Origin: Nocardiopsis sp. FIRDI 009
GTDB taxonomy: Bacteria > Actinomycetota > Actinomycetes > Streptosporangiales > Streptosporangiaceae
Direction of reading: 5' to 3'
DNA length: 64,000 bases
Assembly (NCBI RefSeq): GCF_003386285.1
Contig: NZ_QPNC01000002.1
Coordinates: 46,477-110,476 of the forward strand
A program made the translations under genes and the position numbers. The notes beneath the pieces are model-generated. The model was not told the origin of the DNA and searched no databases. It worked only from the letters and a program-made list of their open reading frames with translations. Numbering within the stretch: the stretch's first letter is position 1; every line of letters starts with the position of its first letter. Below are positions 1 to 9,167 of the stretch, piece by piece.

Positions 1-2409
1 GCGCGGGACGAACGTGGTGGTCAGCGAGAAGCTGGGCTCGTCGTCACCCGGGTAGTTGATCGTCTGGCGGTACGCCGGCATCGGGGCGTCGTCCCCGGTG
101 GTCGGGTCGGCGGGGACCGTCCAGAAGTCCTGACCGCCGTAGAAGGCCTCGGCGTTGGTCACGTGGTACTCGCGCATGATCTCGCGCTGCACCTTGAACA
201 GGTCGTCCGGGTAGCGGACGTGCTGGAGCAGCTCCTCGCTCATCTCCTCCCGGGGCTCCACGATGCCCGGGAAGGCGCTCATCCACGTCTGGAGGACCGG
301 GTCCTGCTCGTCCCACGCGTACAGCGTGACGGTGCCGTCGTAGGCGTCGACGGTCGCCTTGACCGAGTTGCGGATGTAGTTGACCTCGTTGCCGGGCAGC
401 GCGCCGACCTGCTGCGCCGTACCGTCCGTGAACGTGTCGGTGACCGCCTGGTTGAAGTCGATCGGCTTGGCGTACGGGTAGCCGTTGGACGTGGTGTAGG
501 CGTCCACGATCCACTGGACCCTGCCGTCCACCACCGCCGGGTAGGGGCTGCTGTCCACGGTCAGGAAGGGGGCGACGCGCTCCACGCGCTCCAGCGGGTC
601 GCGCTCGTAGATGATGCGCGAGTCACTGGTGATGGCGCTGTTGAGCAGGATGTTCGGTTCCTGGTACTTGATCGCGTACAGGATCCGGTCGAAGAAGCTG
701 CTCAGCTGGACGCCGCCGCTGCCCTCGTAGCGGTTGTAGGCCTGGGACCCGTCGTCCTCGGTGCCCTCGTCACCGCCGTTGCCGGCGCCCTCGCCGCCGT
801 CGGCGCCCTCGTCCTGGGCGCCCTCCTCGGAGCCGCCCTCGGTGTCGGAGTCGGACGGGGCGCGGGCCTCGTCCGGTTCGGGGCTCTCGGTGGGCTCCAG
901 GGCGTCCTCCAGGGTGGGGACCTCCTCGGTCTCCTCCTCCGGGTCGACCGGGTGGTCGTACTCGCGCTCGGCCTGGACGATGACGTACTCCGCGCCCTCG
1001 CGGCCGTAGTAGATCCGCGGCTCGTACTCGCCGGTGACCTCGCTCAGCTCGCCCCGGGGCGGGATGTTGTACTCGGTGAAGACCGGGCGGCCCTCGGCGT
1101 CGATCAGGTTGCCCGCGGCGGCGACCATGCCGTAGCCGTGGGTGTAGATCAGGTGCCGGTTGAGCCAGTTGTCCTGGTCGGCGGGCGGCCCCTCCAACTC
1201 GCGGACGGCGACGATGGTGTCGATCAGGTTGCCCTCGGCGTCCGGGTACCGGTCGACCTCCAGCACGTCCGGGAACTCGTAGAAGCCGCGGACCTGCTGC
1301 ATCTGCTGGAAGGTCTGCGAGATCACGGACGGGTCGGCCAGGCGGACGCTCGGGATCGTGTCGGCCTCGGCCGCCAGCTCCTGCGGCGTCAGCTCGGTCG
1401 TGGCGTCGTAGCTCTCCACCTCGGCGTCGGCGATGCCGTAGGCGGCGCGCGTGGACTCGATGTTGCGCTCGATGTAGGGCTCCTCCAGGCGCAGCTCGTT
1501 CGGCCGGACCTGGAAGCGCTGGACGATCTCGGGGTAGGCGACGCCGACCAGCACCGCGGACAGGACCAGCAGACCGAGGCTGGCCATCGGGACCATGGTG
1601 TTCTTGAAGTAGATGTTGGCGAAGAACAGCAGGGCGCAGATGACGGAGATGACGGTGAGGATCGTCAGGGCCGTCTTGACCGCGTTCACGTCCGTGTAGG
1701 ACGCGCCGAAGGTGTAGCCGCGGTCGGAGAAGACCAGGCCGTAGCGGTCCAGCCAGTACGACCCTGCGCGCAGCAGCACGAAGACGCCCAGGAGCACCGA
1801 CAGGTGCACCCGGGCGGCGGGGGTGGCGCGCTGGCCGCTGTCGTTCTGGAGGCGCACGCCCCCGTACAGGTAGTGGACGATGACCGCGGCGATGAACGCC
1901 AGGATGACCGCCGCGTACACGTAGCCGAGCAGCGTGCGCACGAACGGGTAGACGAACGCGAAGAACCCGATGTCATTGCCGAACTCGGGGTCGGCGACGC
2001 CGAAGTCGGTCGCGTGCACGAACTGGAGGTAGGACCGCCAGTCACCGCTGGCCGCGGCTCCGGCCAGGAGGGCGAGTGCGCCGACCGCGATCCAGAAGAA
2101 CAGTTTGCGGTGCGGGTCGATCGACTGCCGGTAGCGGTCGAGCCCCTGCTGCTCCAGGCTCATCGGCCGCACGCCGGGCCGGGAGCGGTAGGCGAAGAAG
2201 ATGCTGGCGCCGACGATGACGGCCATGACCAACGCGGAGACGGCGAACAGCAGCACGCGCGTCCACAGCTCGGTCAGGAACACCGTCGTGTATCCGACGG
2301 AGCTGAACCACTTGAAATCGGTCCAGAAGTTCGCGGCGAGCGCCAGGCCCGCGATGATGACGACCACGGTCGCCGCGACAGGCGCGAGCAACCTTGATCG
2401 GCGAGGCAT
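1..2409 (-). CDS. UPF0182 family integral membrane protein (C-terminus beyond the window)
   Basis: Reading starts at ATG 2409 and stays open to position 1, about 803 codons; UPF0182 proteins are usually near 1,000 residues, so the C-terminus lies outside. The N-terminus begins MPRRSRLLAPVAATVVV and has several hydrophobic segments in the first 320 residues, with the family-typical stretch around DFKWFSSVGYTTVFLTELW. A large extracytoplasmic part follows. An acidic, Gly/Ser-rich low-complexity insert (complement of about 735-960) interrupts it before the conserved RYEGSGGVQLSSFFDR segment. The function of UPF0182 is unknown. Family assignment is firm; no role is inferred. Confidence 0.93.
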   Translation of the reverse strand, partial: MPRRSRLLAPVAATVVVIIAGLALAANFWTDFKWFSSVGYTTVFLTELWTRVLLFAVSALVMAVIVGASIFFAYRSRPGVRPMSLEQQGLDRYRQSIDPHRKLFFWIAVGALALLAGAAASGDWRSYLQFVHATDFGVADPEFGNDIGFFAFVYPFVRTLLGYVYAAVILAFIAAVIVHYLYGGVRLQNDSGQRATPAARVHLSVLLGVFVLLRAGSYWLDRYGLVFSDRGYTFGASYTDVNAVKTALTILTVISVICALLFFANIYFKNTMVPMASLGLLVLSAVLVGVAYPEIVQRFQVRPNELRLEEPYIERNIESTRAAYGIADAEVESYDATTELTPQELAAEADTIPSVRLADPSVISQTFQQMQQVRGFYEFPDVLEVDRYPDAEGNLIDTIVAVRELEGPPADQDNWLNRHLIYTHGYGMVAAAGNLIDAEGRPVFTEYNIPPRGELSEVTGEYEPRIYYGREGAEYVIVQAEREYDHPVDPEEETEEVPTLEDALEPTESPEPDEARAPSDSDTEGGSEEGAQDEGADGGEGAGNGGDEGTEDDGSQAYNRYEGSGGVQLSSFFDRILYAIKYQEPNILLNSAITSDSRIIYERDPLERVERVAPFLTVDSSPYPAVVDGRVQWIVDAYTTSNGYPYAKPIDFNQAVTDTFTDGTAQQVGALPGNEVNYIRNSVKATVDAYDGTVTLYAWDEQDPVLQTWMSAFPGIVEPREEMSEELLQHVRYPDDLFKVQREIMREYHVTNAEAFYGGQDFWTVPADPTTGDDAPMPAYRQTINYPGDDEPSFSLTTTFVPR

Positions 2410-2660
2410 ACGCGCAGGTGGTGCGCCGGGCGATCGGAAGCTCACGCCTCCCCCTCGTTCTGGCTTGTAGATGCGTTCGGTGCGCGTGTGGCGCCTTATT
2501 ACTGAGAACTTATTCGGAGGACGCCGGGTTCCCGAAATCCCCCCGTCCGGGTGACGAGCGAGCATCGTTGGGGTATCGGACCGGCAACCGGCGCGCCCAA
2601 GGTGACCCTACTGTCCGGGATCGGGACCGGCGAGGCTCCCGCATCGGTCACCATGGGAGT
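2410..2660. other. Intergenic region between divergent genes
   Basis: This 251-bp stretch separates the UPF0182 gene (minus strand) from the PPA1309-like gene (plus strand) and must hold both promoters. It is richer in A/T than its surroundings around 2490-2520. I see no confident -35/-10 pair; TACTGT near 2610 is only a weak -10 candidate for the plus strand. Confidence 0.5.
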
Positions 2661-3188
2661 GTGTCGAACATTCGCGAAGCCGTCATGGACCTGGAACGCC
2701 ACGCCGCCGAGCAGGGGTGGGACCGGCCGCTGGGCCTGTACGCCCTGGTGCCCACCGCCGAGCTGCTGAAGGCGGAACCGGCCCTGGCCGATCTGCTGGG
2801 GATCGACTCCCCGGTCGACCCGGAGGAGCTGACGCCGGTCGAGCAGGAGCCGCTCCCCGACGACGTCCCCCTGGAGGAGGCGCTGGGCCGCATCCTGTGG
2901 CCGGAGGACGTGGCCGGGTGCGCGCTGGTCATGGAGCGCCTGGTGGTGAAGGGGTCGGACGAGACCCTGACCGTGGGCGAGGACCCGGTCTCCTCCGGCC
3001 GGGAGACCGAGGAGATCCGGATGGTCGCCGGGGTGCTGCGGGACGGGTCGCGCCACTGCGCGATGCGGATGCGCAGCCACGACAGCGAGGCCGAGGTGCT
3101 CAGCGGGGCCGACCTGATCCCGGCGCTGACCTCCGCGCTCGCGCTGACCCTGGACATCGACGAGGACGGTCGGGCCGAGAACGGCTGA
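2661..3188 (+). CDS. PPA1309-like conserved actinobacterial protein
   Basis: 175 codons from GTG 2661 (VSNIREAVMDLERH). The sequence resembles the PPA1309 family of actinobacterial proteins: an N-terminal ERHAAEQGWDRPLGLYALVPT block, a central WPEDVAGCALVMER and a C-terminal DGSRHCAMRMRSHDSE. There is no signal peptide or membrane segment, so it is probably cytoplasmic. The function is unknown. The start is uncertain because the GGGAG motif lies almost against the GTG; ATG 2685 is the alternative. It is divergent from the UPF0182 gene, a pairing I recall as common in actinomycetes. Confidence 0.8.
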   Translation: MSNIREAVMDLERHAAEQGWDRPLGLYALVPTAELLKAEPALADLLGIDSPVDPEELTPVEQEPLPDDVPLEEALGRILWPEDVAGCALVMERLVVKGSDETLTVGEDPVSSGRETEEIRMVAGVLRDGSRHCAMRMRSHDSEAEVLSGADLIPALTSALALTLDIDEDGRAENG

Positions 3189-3202
3189 GCCCTGTTTGCT
3201 TC

Positions 3203-3225
3203 GGTCCTGTGCTCGGCTTCGGACC
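3203..3225 (+). repeat. Dispersed 3'-flank hairpin, copy 1 (divergent)
   Basis: Arms GGTCC and GGACC flank a 13-nt loop ending in GGCTTC, 14 bp after the stop of the PPA1309-like gene and in its orientation. The arrangement matches the hairpins at 18717, 38557, 39826 (complement) and 56184. The body found after copies 18717, 39826 and 56184 is absent here; a run of nine G (3235-3243) follows. Confidence 0.6.
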
Positions 3226-3245
3226 GTCCCGGGCGGGGGGGGGAC

Positions 3246-4334
3246 CTACTCCAGGCCCTCGCAGCGGGGCAGTGCGCCCTCGCCGGTCCGGATGGTCTCC
3301 AGGGCGTCGACCGCGTCGTCGAGCGTCTCCACCCGGACCACCTCCAGCTCCCCGTAGGCCGCCGAGTCGGCGACCTGGTCGCAGCTGTCGGCGGCCACGA
3401 GGAAGTACTCGGCGCCGTCGCGCCGGGCGCTGACCATCTTCTGCGGGATGCCGCTGATTCCGCCGACCTGGCCGTCGGCGCTGATGGTGCCCGATCCGGC
3501 CACGCGGGCGCCGCCGGTCAGGCTCTCCTCGCTGAGCCGGTCCATGATGCCGAGCGCGAACATCATCCCGGCGCTCGGCCCGCCGATGTCGCCGACGGAG
3601 ATCTCCACGTCGATCGGGAACTCCGTGTCGTCGGTGATGAGGATGCCGACGGCGGCCGTGCCGTCCTGGCCCTCCGCCGTGGTGATCTCGACCTCGACGG
3701 TCTCGCCGTCCCGGTCCAGCACCATCTCCACGACGTCACCGGGCTCGCGCGCGCTCACCGCGTCGACGACCGCCGCGCTGCCCACGGCCCGTTCGCCGTC
3801 GCCGGTGTCCGTGGGGACGGGCTCGCCGTCGATCTCGACGATGACGTCACCGGCCTGGACCAGACCGTCGGCGGGCATGTCCTCGACGGTGTCGGCGACC
3901 ACCGGGACCGCCTCGTAGCCGATGCCGAGCTGGCCCAGCGCGGCGGCGGTCGCGTCGGTCTGGGAGTCGTTCATCTGGACGGTCTGCCGCTCGCTGACCT
4001 CCTCGGGCGTGCGGTCGGCCGGGAAGAGCAGCTCCTCGGGCATGACCGCGTTGCTCGGCGAGAGCCAGGCGGTGAGGACCTCCAGCGCGCTGAGCCGCCG
4101 CTGCGGGCCGCCCGCGTACTGGATGGTGACCATGGAGAGCGCGCCGTCGTGCTCGTAGCTCTCGGCTCCCTCGATCCGGATCACCGGGCCGTCCTCGAAC
4201 TCGCCCACGGTGTTCACCGTGACGCCGGGGGTCGCCACGATGTAGGGCATGGGGAGGTGGAGGCTGCCCAGGGCCAGCCCCACGAGCAGGACGAGGGCGA
4301 CGACGAGGGTCAGGACACGACGAAGCATGCCCAT
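3246..4334 (-). CDS. PDZ domain / Lon-like membrane-anchored serine protease
   Basis: 362 residues, ATG 4334. Residues 5-24 form one N-terminal membrane anchor, with the rest outside. A PDZ domain (about 145-225) contains GLVQAGDVIVEIDGEPV. A C-terminal Lon-type proteolytic domain carries the Ser-Lys dyad: Ser254 in GDIGGPSAGMMFA and Lys299 in GIPQKMVSARRDGAEYF. This is the YlbL/VlpA-like architecture found across Gram-positive bacteria; the actinobacterial proteins are poorly characterised, and substrates cannot be read from sequence. It is convergent with the PPA1309-like gene. All key catalytic residues are present. Confidence 0.92.
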   Translation of the reverse strand: MGMLRRVLTLVVALVLLVGLALGSLHLPMPYIVATPGVTVNTVGEFEDGPVIRIEGAESYEHDGALSMVTIQYAGGPQRRLSALEVLTAWLSPSNAVMPEELLFPADRTPEEVSERQTVQMNDSQTDATAAALGQLGIGYEAVPVVADTVEDMPADGLVQAGDVIVEIDGEPVPTDTGDGERAVGSAAVVDAVSAREPGDVVEMVLDRDGETVEVEITTAEGQDGTAAVGILITDDTEFPIDVEISVGDIGGPSAGMMFALGIMDRLSEESLTGGARVAGSGTISADGQVGGISGIPQKMVSARRDGAEYFLVAADSCDQVADSAAYGELEVVRVETLDDAVDALETIRTGEGALPRCEGLE

Positions 4335-4390
4335 ACCCTACGGCCCGTGCGGAACCCCGCCGCGCGCCCGGTCTCCTCCGGCAGGGGCGG

Positions 4391-4828
4391 CTACGGCGTC
4401 CCGACCCACTCGTCCTGACCGTCCTCGAAGGACTGGTGCTTCCAGATCGGCACCTGTGCCTTGAGGTCGTCGATCAGGCGGCGGCAGGCGTCGAACGCCT
4501 CCTGCCGGTGCGCCGCGGCGGCGGCCACGACCACCGCCGCGTCCCCGATCTCCAGGTCCCCGACGCGGTGGACGGCCGCCAGTTTCACCACCGGCCGTCC
4601 GGGGACGGTGGTGCTGGCGAGCACCTTCTCCATGACGGCGCGCAGCCGCTCCTCCACCGAGGGGTGCGCCGAGTAGGCCAGTCGGGCGACGTCGCGCCCG
4701 TGGTCGTGGTCCCGGACCGTGCCGATGAACACGGCGGTTCCCCCGGCCTGGGGGTCCGCCACGGCGGCGAGGACCTCGTCGACGGACAGGGGCGTGTCGC
4801 GTACGGCGGCGAGAGTGATTTCTTGCAC
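4391..4828 (-). CDS. moaE: Molybdopterin synthase large subunit MoaE
   Basis: 145 residues from GTG 4828. MoaE pairs with sulfur-carrier MoaD to insert two sulfurs into precursor Z, giving molybdopterin. Signature blocks are GGTAVFIGTVRDHDHGRDV, AYSAHPSVEERL, KLAAVHRVGDLEIGD and VPIWKHQSFEDGQDEWVG; the last contains the conserved Lys of the active site. Length is normal. The partner moaD is not in the window, but moeZ (29980-31140) could charge such a carrier. It lies 56 bp after the start of the protease gene and 128 bp before the epimerase stop. Confidence 0.94.
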   Translation of the reverse strand: MQEITLAAVRDTPLSVDEVLAAVADPQAGGTAVFIGTVRDHDHGRDVARLAYSAHPSVEERLRAVMEKVLASTTVPGRPVVKLAAVHRVGDLEIGDAAVVVAAAAAHRQEAFDACRRLIDDLKAQVPIWKHQSFEDGQDEWVGTP

Positions 4829-4956
4829 GCTTCGACGGTACCAACCCCGACCTGCCCGGTCCCGGGGTCGGGCCAACCCCTGTGGGGTCCTCCATGCCGG
4901 TGGGGGGCGGTCTCGTCGTCGGGCACGAATCCGGGGGCGCGCCCGGGGTCCGGCGC

Positions 4957-6084
4957 TCAGCCGCGGCCGCGCCGGCGCAGATGGCGGATGGCGGCGGCGG
5001 TCCCGATCGCGGCGGCGGCGGCCCCGGCCGCGCCCGCGGCGGTGATGGTGACCTCCTTGGCGCCCAGCTCGCGGCCCACCAGCGCGGGTTTGCCGCTCCG
5101 GTACTCCAGCAGGGCGGTGAGCACCTCCCCGTTGCCGTAGCGGGGTTTCCAACCGGCCTCCCGCAGGGTCCGGCAGTCCACCACGCAGGGGTAGACGAGG
5201 TGCTTGAGTTCGCCCTCCGCGGCCGGGGTGATCCTCGCCTGGTGCAGGCGGCGGATGGCGCCGAAGGCCAGGTTGGCGGTGACCTCGAAGGACTTCATGC
5301 CCGCGATCTCCTCGACCTCCTCCTGGGAGAGGGAGCCCTCGCTGGCGACGGTCACGACCCCGTCGGCGCCCTCGACGCCGTGCAGGGCGCACAGCTCCAG
5401 GGCGCCGGCCAGGTCGTCGACGTGGCAGAACTGCCAGCGCTGTTCGTGGCCCTTGACCGTGAGCAGGCGGGGGGCGGAGAAGTGGCGGCTGAGCAGGGTG
5501 TCCAGGCCGGGGCCGACCAGCGGCGCGGGGCGGACGACGGTCACGGACAGGCTCGGGTGCGCCCGGCGGGCGCGTTCGACGAGTGCCTCGATCTCCGCGA
5601 AGTCGCCGGTCAGCCCGGCGCTGTTGTCGGACACCCGCGGGGCGTCCTCGGGCAGCGGCACCGGGTTGTCGGGGGCCGCGCCGTAGACCATGGTGCCGGT
5701 GACGAGGATGACGCGCGGCACGCCCGAGGCGGCGGCGGCCGTCAGAACCGTCTGGGCGGCGCGGACGTTGTGCTGGCGGCGCTTGGCGGGTTTGGTGTCC
5801 AGGGAGCGGTCGTCGGCGGTGTGCACCAGGACGTCGATGCCGTCGAGCCGCGAGACCAGCCCCGGGTCGCACACGTCGGCGATCCGCCAGGTGACGCCGT
5901 CCAGGTCGGAGAACTCGTCGTCGATCGCCACGACCTCCCGGGCGGCCACGGAACCATTCCGCTCGGCCAGGCGTTGCACGAGGAGCCGACCCACGCCGGA
6001 GGCGGCGCCGGTGACCGCGACCACCGGGCCCGCGCCTTCGGACGGGCTGTGCTCTGGGCGAACCTGGCTGCTTTCGGTATTCAC
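4957..6084 (-). CDS. NAD-dependent epimerase/dehydratase (extended SDR)
   Basis: 375 residues from GTG 6084, chosen because GGGAG lies 10-11 nt upstream on the minus strand. Residues 19-35 hold the Rossmann motif (VVAVTGAASGVGRLLVQRL, glycine pattern GAASGVG). WQFCHVDDLAGALE is typical of atypical SDRs that act on nucleotide sugars or similar substrates. The usual YxxxK dyad is not obvious; VYGAAPDNP occupies the region after the VTG strand. The C-terminus ends in an Ala/Gly-rich hydrophobic stretch (ITAAGAAGAAAAAIGTAAA) and a basic RRRGRG tail, possibly a membrane anchor. Substrate unknown. It is divergent from the zincin gene. Confidence 0.85.
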   Translation of the reverse strand: MNTESSQVRPEHSPSEGAGPVVAVTGAASGVGRLLVQRLAERNGSVAAREVVAIDDEFSDLDGVTWRIADVCDPGLVSRLDGIDVLVHTADDRSLDTKPAKRRQHNVRAAQTVLTAAAASGVPRVILVTGTMVYGAAPDNPVPLPEDAPRVSDNSAGLTGDFAEIEALVERARRAHPSLSVTVVRPAPLVGPGLDTLLSRHFSAPRLLTVKGHEQRWQFCHVDDLAGALELCALHGVEGADGVVTVASEGSLSQEEVEEIAGMKSFEVTANLAFGAIRRLHQARITPAAEGELKHLVYPCVVDCRTLREAGWKPRYGNGEVLTALLEYRSGKPALVGRELGAKEVTITAAGAAGAAAAAIGTAAAIRHLRRRGRG

Positions 6085-6147
6085 TCCGGGCGACTCCCAG
6101 CTAACGTGACAGTGGAGACCAAACCTAATCCTGCCTGAGGTCTGATT

Positions 6148-7569
6148 GTGAGCGACCTGCCATTCGGTTTCAGCATGCCGAACGATCCCGATGACGAGTC
6201 CGGACGCCGCTCTGGCGACTCCGGCTCGGGTGCCGGCAGCGGCCGCCCGGGCGGGGGAGACTCCGGAACGCCGAGCGACTTCCCGTTCGGCGACCCACAG
6301 CAGATGGCCAACATGCTCCGGCAGTTCGCCGACATGATGTCCGCCCAGCCGGGCCCGGGCGGCTCCGGCGGCGCGTCGTCGCAGTCGGGGATCAACTGGG
6401 ACATGGCCAAGAACATCGCGCGGCACACGGTGTCCCAGCACGGTGACCCGAGCGTGCCGCCGCACGACTACGCCAAGGTCGAGGAGGCGCTCCGCCTCGC
6501 CGACCTGTGGCTCGACCAGGCTACCGACCTGCCGTCGGGGATCCACACCGCCCAGGCGTGGAGCCGGTCGGAGTGGATCGAGCGGACGATCGACTCGTGG
6601 GCGCAGCTGTGCGACCCGCTGACGTCCAAGACCGTGCAGGCGATGGGGCAGAACCTGCCGGAGGAGATGCGGTCCGTGGCCGGTCCGCTGCTGGGCATGG
6701 TCCAGCAGATGGGCGGCATGATGGTCGGCCAGCAGGCGGGGCAGGCCATCGGGGAGCTGGCGCGTGAGGTGATCGGCACCACCGACATCGGTCTGCCGCT
6801 GGCCGGTGAGGGCAACGCGGCCCTGCTGCCGCCCGGTGTGACCAGGTTCGGCGAGGGGCTCCAGATCCCCGAGGACGAGGTGCGGCTGTACCTGGCCGCG
6901 CGCGAGGCGGCGGTGCACCGCCTGTACTCGCACGTGCCGTGGCTGCGCTCGCACGTGTCCCGGCTGGTCGAGGAGTACGCGTCCGGGATGTCGTTCGACG
7001 TCAGCGGTCTGGAGGACAAGCTCGGCGGGATCGACCTCACCAACCCGGAGGCCCTCCAGGAGGCGCTGTCCGGCGGGGTGGGCGGCGAGAGCCTGTTCCA
7101 GCCGGAGGACACGCCGCAGCAGAAGGCGGCGCTGGCCCGCCTGGAGACCACGCTGGCGCTGATCGAGGGCTGGGTGGCCACGGTGGTGTCGGACGCGGTG
7201 TCCGAGCGGCTGCCGCAGGCGGGGGCCCTGGCCGAGGCGACCCGGCGGCGCCGGGCGACCGGCGGGCCCGCCGAGCACACGTTCGCGGCCCTGGTGGGAC
7301 TGGAACTGCGTCCGCGGCGGCTGCGGGAGGCGTCGGCCCTGTGGACCGCGCTGGAGGAGGCTCGCGGTATCGAGGGGCGCGACGCGGTGTGGCAGCACCC
7401 GGACCTGATGCCCACGGGCGCGGACCTGGACGACCCGGACGCGTTCGTCAGCGGCGGCGGGGAGTTCGGGGACGCCGACTTCGACATCTCGAAGCTGACC
7501 GGTGACGCGGACGGCGCGAAGGACGAGGAGAAGAAGGACGAGGGCGACGACCGCGGAGAGGACGCCTAG
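6148..7569 (+). CDS. Zincin-like protein (TIGR03624/DUF2342 family)
   Basis: 473 residues from GTG 6148 with GAGG 7 nt upstream. A flexible Gly/Ser/Asp-rich N-terminus (about 1-45) is followed by the family core: NWDMAKNIARHTVS, GQQAGQAIGELAREVIGTTDIGLPL, REAAVHRLYSHVPWLRSHV and LALIEGWVATVVSDAV. The family is annotated as a zinc-dependent metalloprotease or putative hydrolase from predicted fold; no classic HExxH motif is visible here. The C-terminus is highly acidic. It overlaps the next gene by one base and is probably co-transcribed with it. No biochemical activity is established from sequence. Confidence 0.87.
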   Translation: MSDLPFGFSMPNDPDDESGRRSGDSGSGAGSGRPGGGDSGTPSDFPFGDPQQMANMLRQFADMMSAQPGPGGSGGASSQSGINWDMAKNIARHTVSQHGDPSVPPHDYAKVEEALRLADLWLDQATDLPSGIHTAQAWSRSEWIERTIDSWAQLCDPLTSKTVQAMGQNLPEEMRSVAGPLLGMVQQMGGMMVGQQAGQAIGELAREVIGTTDIGLPLAGEGNAALLPPGVTRFGEGLQIPEDEVRLYLAAREAAVHRLYSHVPWLRSHVSRLVEEYASGMSFDVSGLEDKLGGIDLTNPEALQEALSGGVGGESLFQPEDTPQQKAALARLETTLALIEGWVATVVSDAVSERLPQAGALAEATRRRRATGGPAEHTFAALVGLELRPRRLREASALWTALEEARGIEGRDAVWQHPDLMPTGADLDDPDAFVSGGGEFGDADFDISKLTGDADGAKDEEKKDEGDDRGEDA

Positions 7570-8141
7570 TGTCGTTGCACGCGGACGCCCGGGCGGTGCT
7601 GGGCGCGTGGAGCGCGCCCGACGCCCGGCAGGAGGAGCTGCGCCGGTCGTACCTGGAACACCTGGACGCGCACGAGGACGCGATGTGGCGGGAGTGCCTG
7701 CCGGGTCACGTGACGGCGAGTTCGGCGATCATCTCGGCGGACGGTTCCCGGGTGGCGCTGGTGCTGCACGGTATCCACAACCTGTGGTTGCAGACCGGCG
7801 GCCACTGCGAGCCCGGGGACGCCACGCTGGCCGGGGCGGCGCTGCGGGAGGCGACCGAGGAGTCGGGGATCGAGGGGATCACCCTGTTGCCGACCCCGGT
7901 CCGGCTGGACCGGCACGCGGTTCCGTGCGGGGGCGGGAGTCACCACCTGGACGTGCAGTTCGCGGCGATCGCGCCGCCGGACGCGGTGCTGGTGCGGGAC
8001 CCGAACGAGTCGAACGACCTGGGCTGGTTCCCGGTCGACGAGGTGCCGGAGCCGTCGGACGAGCCGTGTCGGGCGCTGGTGCGCGCGGCGGCCTCGGCGG
8101 TGGCCGAGCATCTGCGCGCCGGGCGGGCGACCAGGGCCTGA
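7569..8141 (+). CDS. Nudix hydrolase
   Basis: 190 residues from GTG 7569; the G of the upstream TAG is the first base of this start, so the pair is translationally coupled. The Nudix region reads GGHCEPGDATLAGAALREAT followed by EESG: the REATEESG half is intact, while the first half is one residue longer than GX5EX7REUXEEXGU. This variant recurs in actinobacterial Nudix proteins that follow zincin genes. It probably hydrolyses a nucleoside diphosphate derivative; the substrate is unknown. It ends in a strong bidirectional terminator. Confidence 0.88.
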   Translation: MSLHADARAVLGAWSAPDARQEELRRSYLEHLDAHEDAMWRECLPGHVTASSAIISADGSRVALVLHGIHNLWLQTGGHCEPGDATLAGAALREATEESGIEGITLLPTPVRLDRHAVPCGGGSHHLDVQFAAIAPPDAVLVRDPNESNDLGWFPVDEVPEPSDEPCRALVRAAASAVAEHLRAGRATRA

Positions 8142-8152
8142 GGTCCACGGAA

Positions 8153-8185
8153 GGGTCCCCGCTCCGGATGGCCGGAGCGGGGCCC
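8153..8185. terminator. Bidirectional intrinsic terminator
   Basis: Perfect 11-bp arms CCCCGCTCCGG / CCGGAGCGGGG around a 4-nt ATGG loop, extendable outward by GGG/CCC with one bulge. It lies between the convergent Nudix (+) and PD-(D/E)XK-like (-) genes and is followed on the plus strand by GTTTCG. Confidence 0.8.
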
Positions 8186-8204
8186 GTTTCGTCCGCCGTC
8201 ACCG

Positions 8205-9068
8205 TCAGTCGAACAGGTCCTCGGGGCGGTCGACGGCGACAGCCTTGGGAACCCACTTCTCCAGGGTCTCCAGGTCGGTGCAGGACTCGATCCGTTCACG
8301 GACCTGGTCGGGGACGGTGAAACCGCGCTCCTGGAGGATCACGATCACGTTCCGGGCAGCCTCCTGCGTTCGGCCCTCCTCGCGGCCGATGCCGACGTAC
8401 TTGCGGGCGAAGTCGCTCTGCCATTCCCAGGTGTCCACGGCCATCAGGTCCTCCATGTGCTTCTGGGCGGCCTCGCCAAGACCAGCCATAACGTAGTCAT
8501 AGTAGAACGCGCGGCGATCAGGGTCGATGGAGTCCAGGGCCTCCATCAGCGCGTCGAGGGTCGCGGGGTTGGCGTCGCCGTGCGCCCTGGCCGAGAGAAC
8601 GGCGAGTTCTGGGAACTCACGCGCCCGTCGTGCGTCGACGACGACGGGTGTGGCGGACGGGCCGATCACCAGAGGCGACAGGACGAAGCCCGGGTGACCG
8701 ATGTGGATGGCCTCCGCGCACGTGCACGCCATGCCGTCCGTGGGGCACAGGACGAGCAGGATCGCCGGGCACCCCAGGCGTGCGTAGAGGGTGACCAGAT
8801 AGGCGGGCCAACTCGACTTCTTTCGGCTGTCCGCCCGGTGCTGACGCTCGACCACCACGGCGAGGACGTGCTCGGTGCCGTTGCGGAGCACGACGGCACC
8901 GTCGCTGTTCCACTCCTTCGGGTCGCAGTTGGTCAGGACGGATGACGTGAGCACCGTTTCGGTGTGCGGAGGTGGGTCGATCCCCAGGGACTCCTGGAGG
9001 AGGACCGGCACCATCTCGGGCAGGTTCTGGATGATCCGCAGCGGGATCTCGTGTTCTCGGCTGGGCAC
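8205..9068 (-). CDS. Rpn/PD-(D/E)XK-like protein of unknown function
   Basis: 287 residues from GTG 9068, chosen because AAGGAG stands 4 nt upstream. From memory it resembles a multicopy actinomycete family opening with REHEIPLRIIQNLPEMVP. The central block SDGAVVLRNGTEHVLAVVVE then RQH fits the D...E-x-Q pattern of PD-(D/E)XK folds such as Rpn-type proteins, and WPAYLVTLYARLGCPAILLV follows. The C-terminal part (FARKYVGIGREEGRTQEAARNVIVIL) is helical, like the tails of Rpn proteins. Nuclease activity is inference. It sits in an accessory pocket with lineage-specific regulators. Confidence 0.75.
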   Translation of the reverse strand: MPSREHEIPLRIIQNLPEMVPVLLQESLGIDPPPHTETVLTSSVLTNCDPKEWNSDGAVVLRNGTEHVLAVVVERQHRADSRKKSSWPAYLVTLYARLGCPAILLVLCPTDGMACTCAEAIHIGHPGFVLSPLVIGPSATPVVVDARRAREFPELAVLSARAHGDANPATLDALMEALDSIDPDRRAFYYDYVMAGLGEAAQKHMEDLMAVDTWEWQSDFARKYVGIGREEGRTQEAARNVIVILQERGFTVPDQVRERIESCTDLETLEKWVPKAVAVDRPEDLFD

Positions 9069-9167
9069 TGGGCTCCTTGAGGGGGAGCGGTCGTGGGTCG
9101 GGGACCCCACGGCCAGGGTGGTCGAATCAACTGATGAGAGTGGGACATCCGTATCCGCACGGCCCTC

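Noticed and set aside
163..2397. A 744-codon plus-strand frame at the left edge
   Set aside because: Antisense to the UPF0182 gene, whose minus-strand frame gives a recognisable membrane protein.
3235..3243. Run of nine G as a possible phase-variation tract
   Set aside because: It lies between convergent genes outside any coding frame or recognisable promoter, so length change has no evident consequence.
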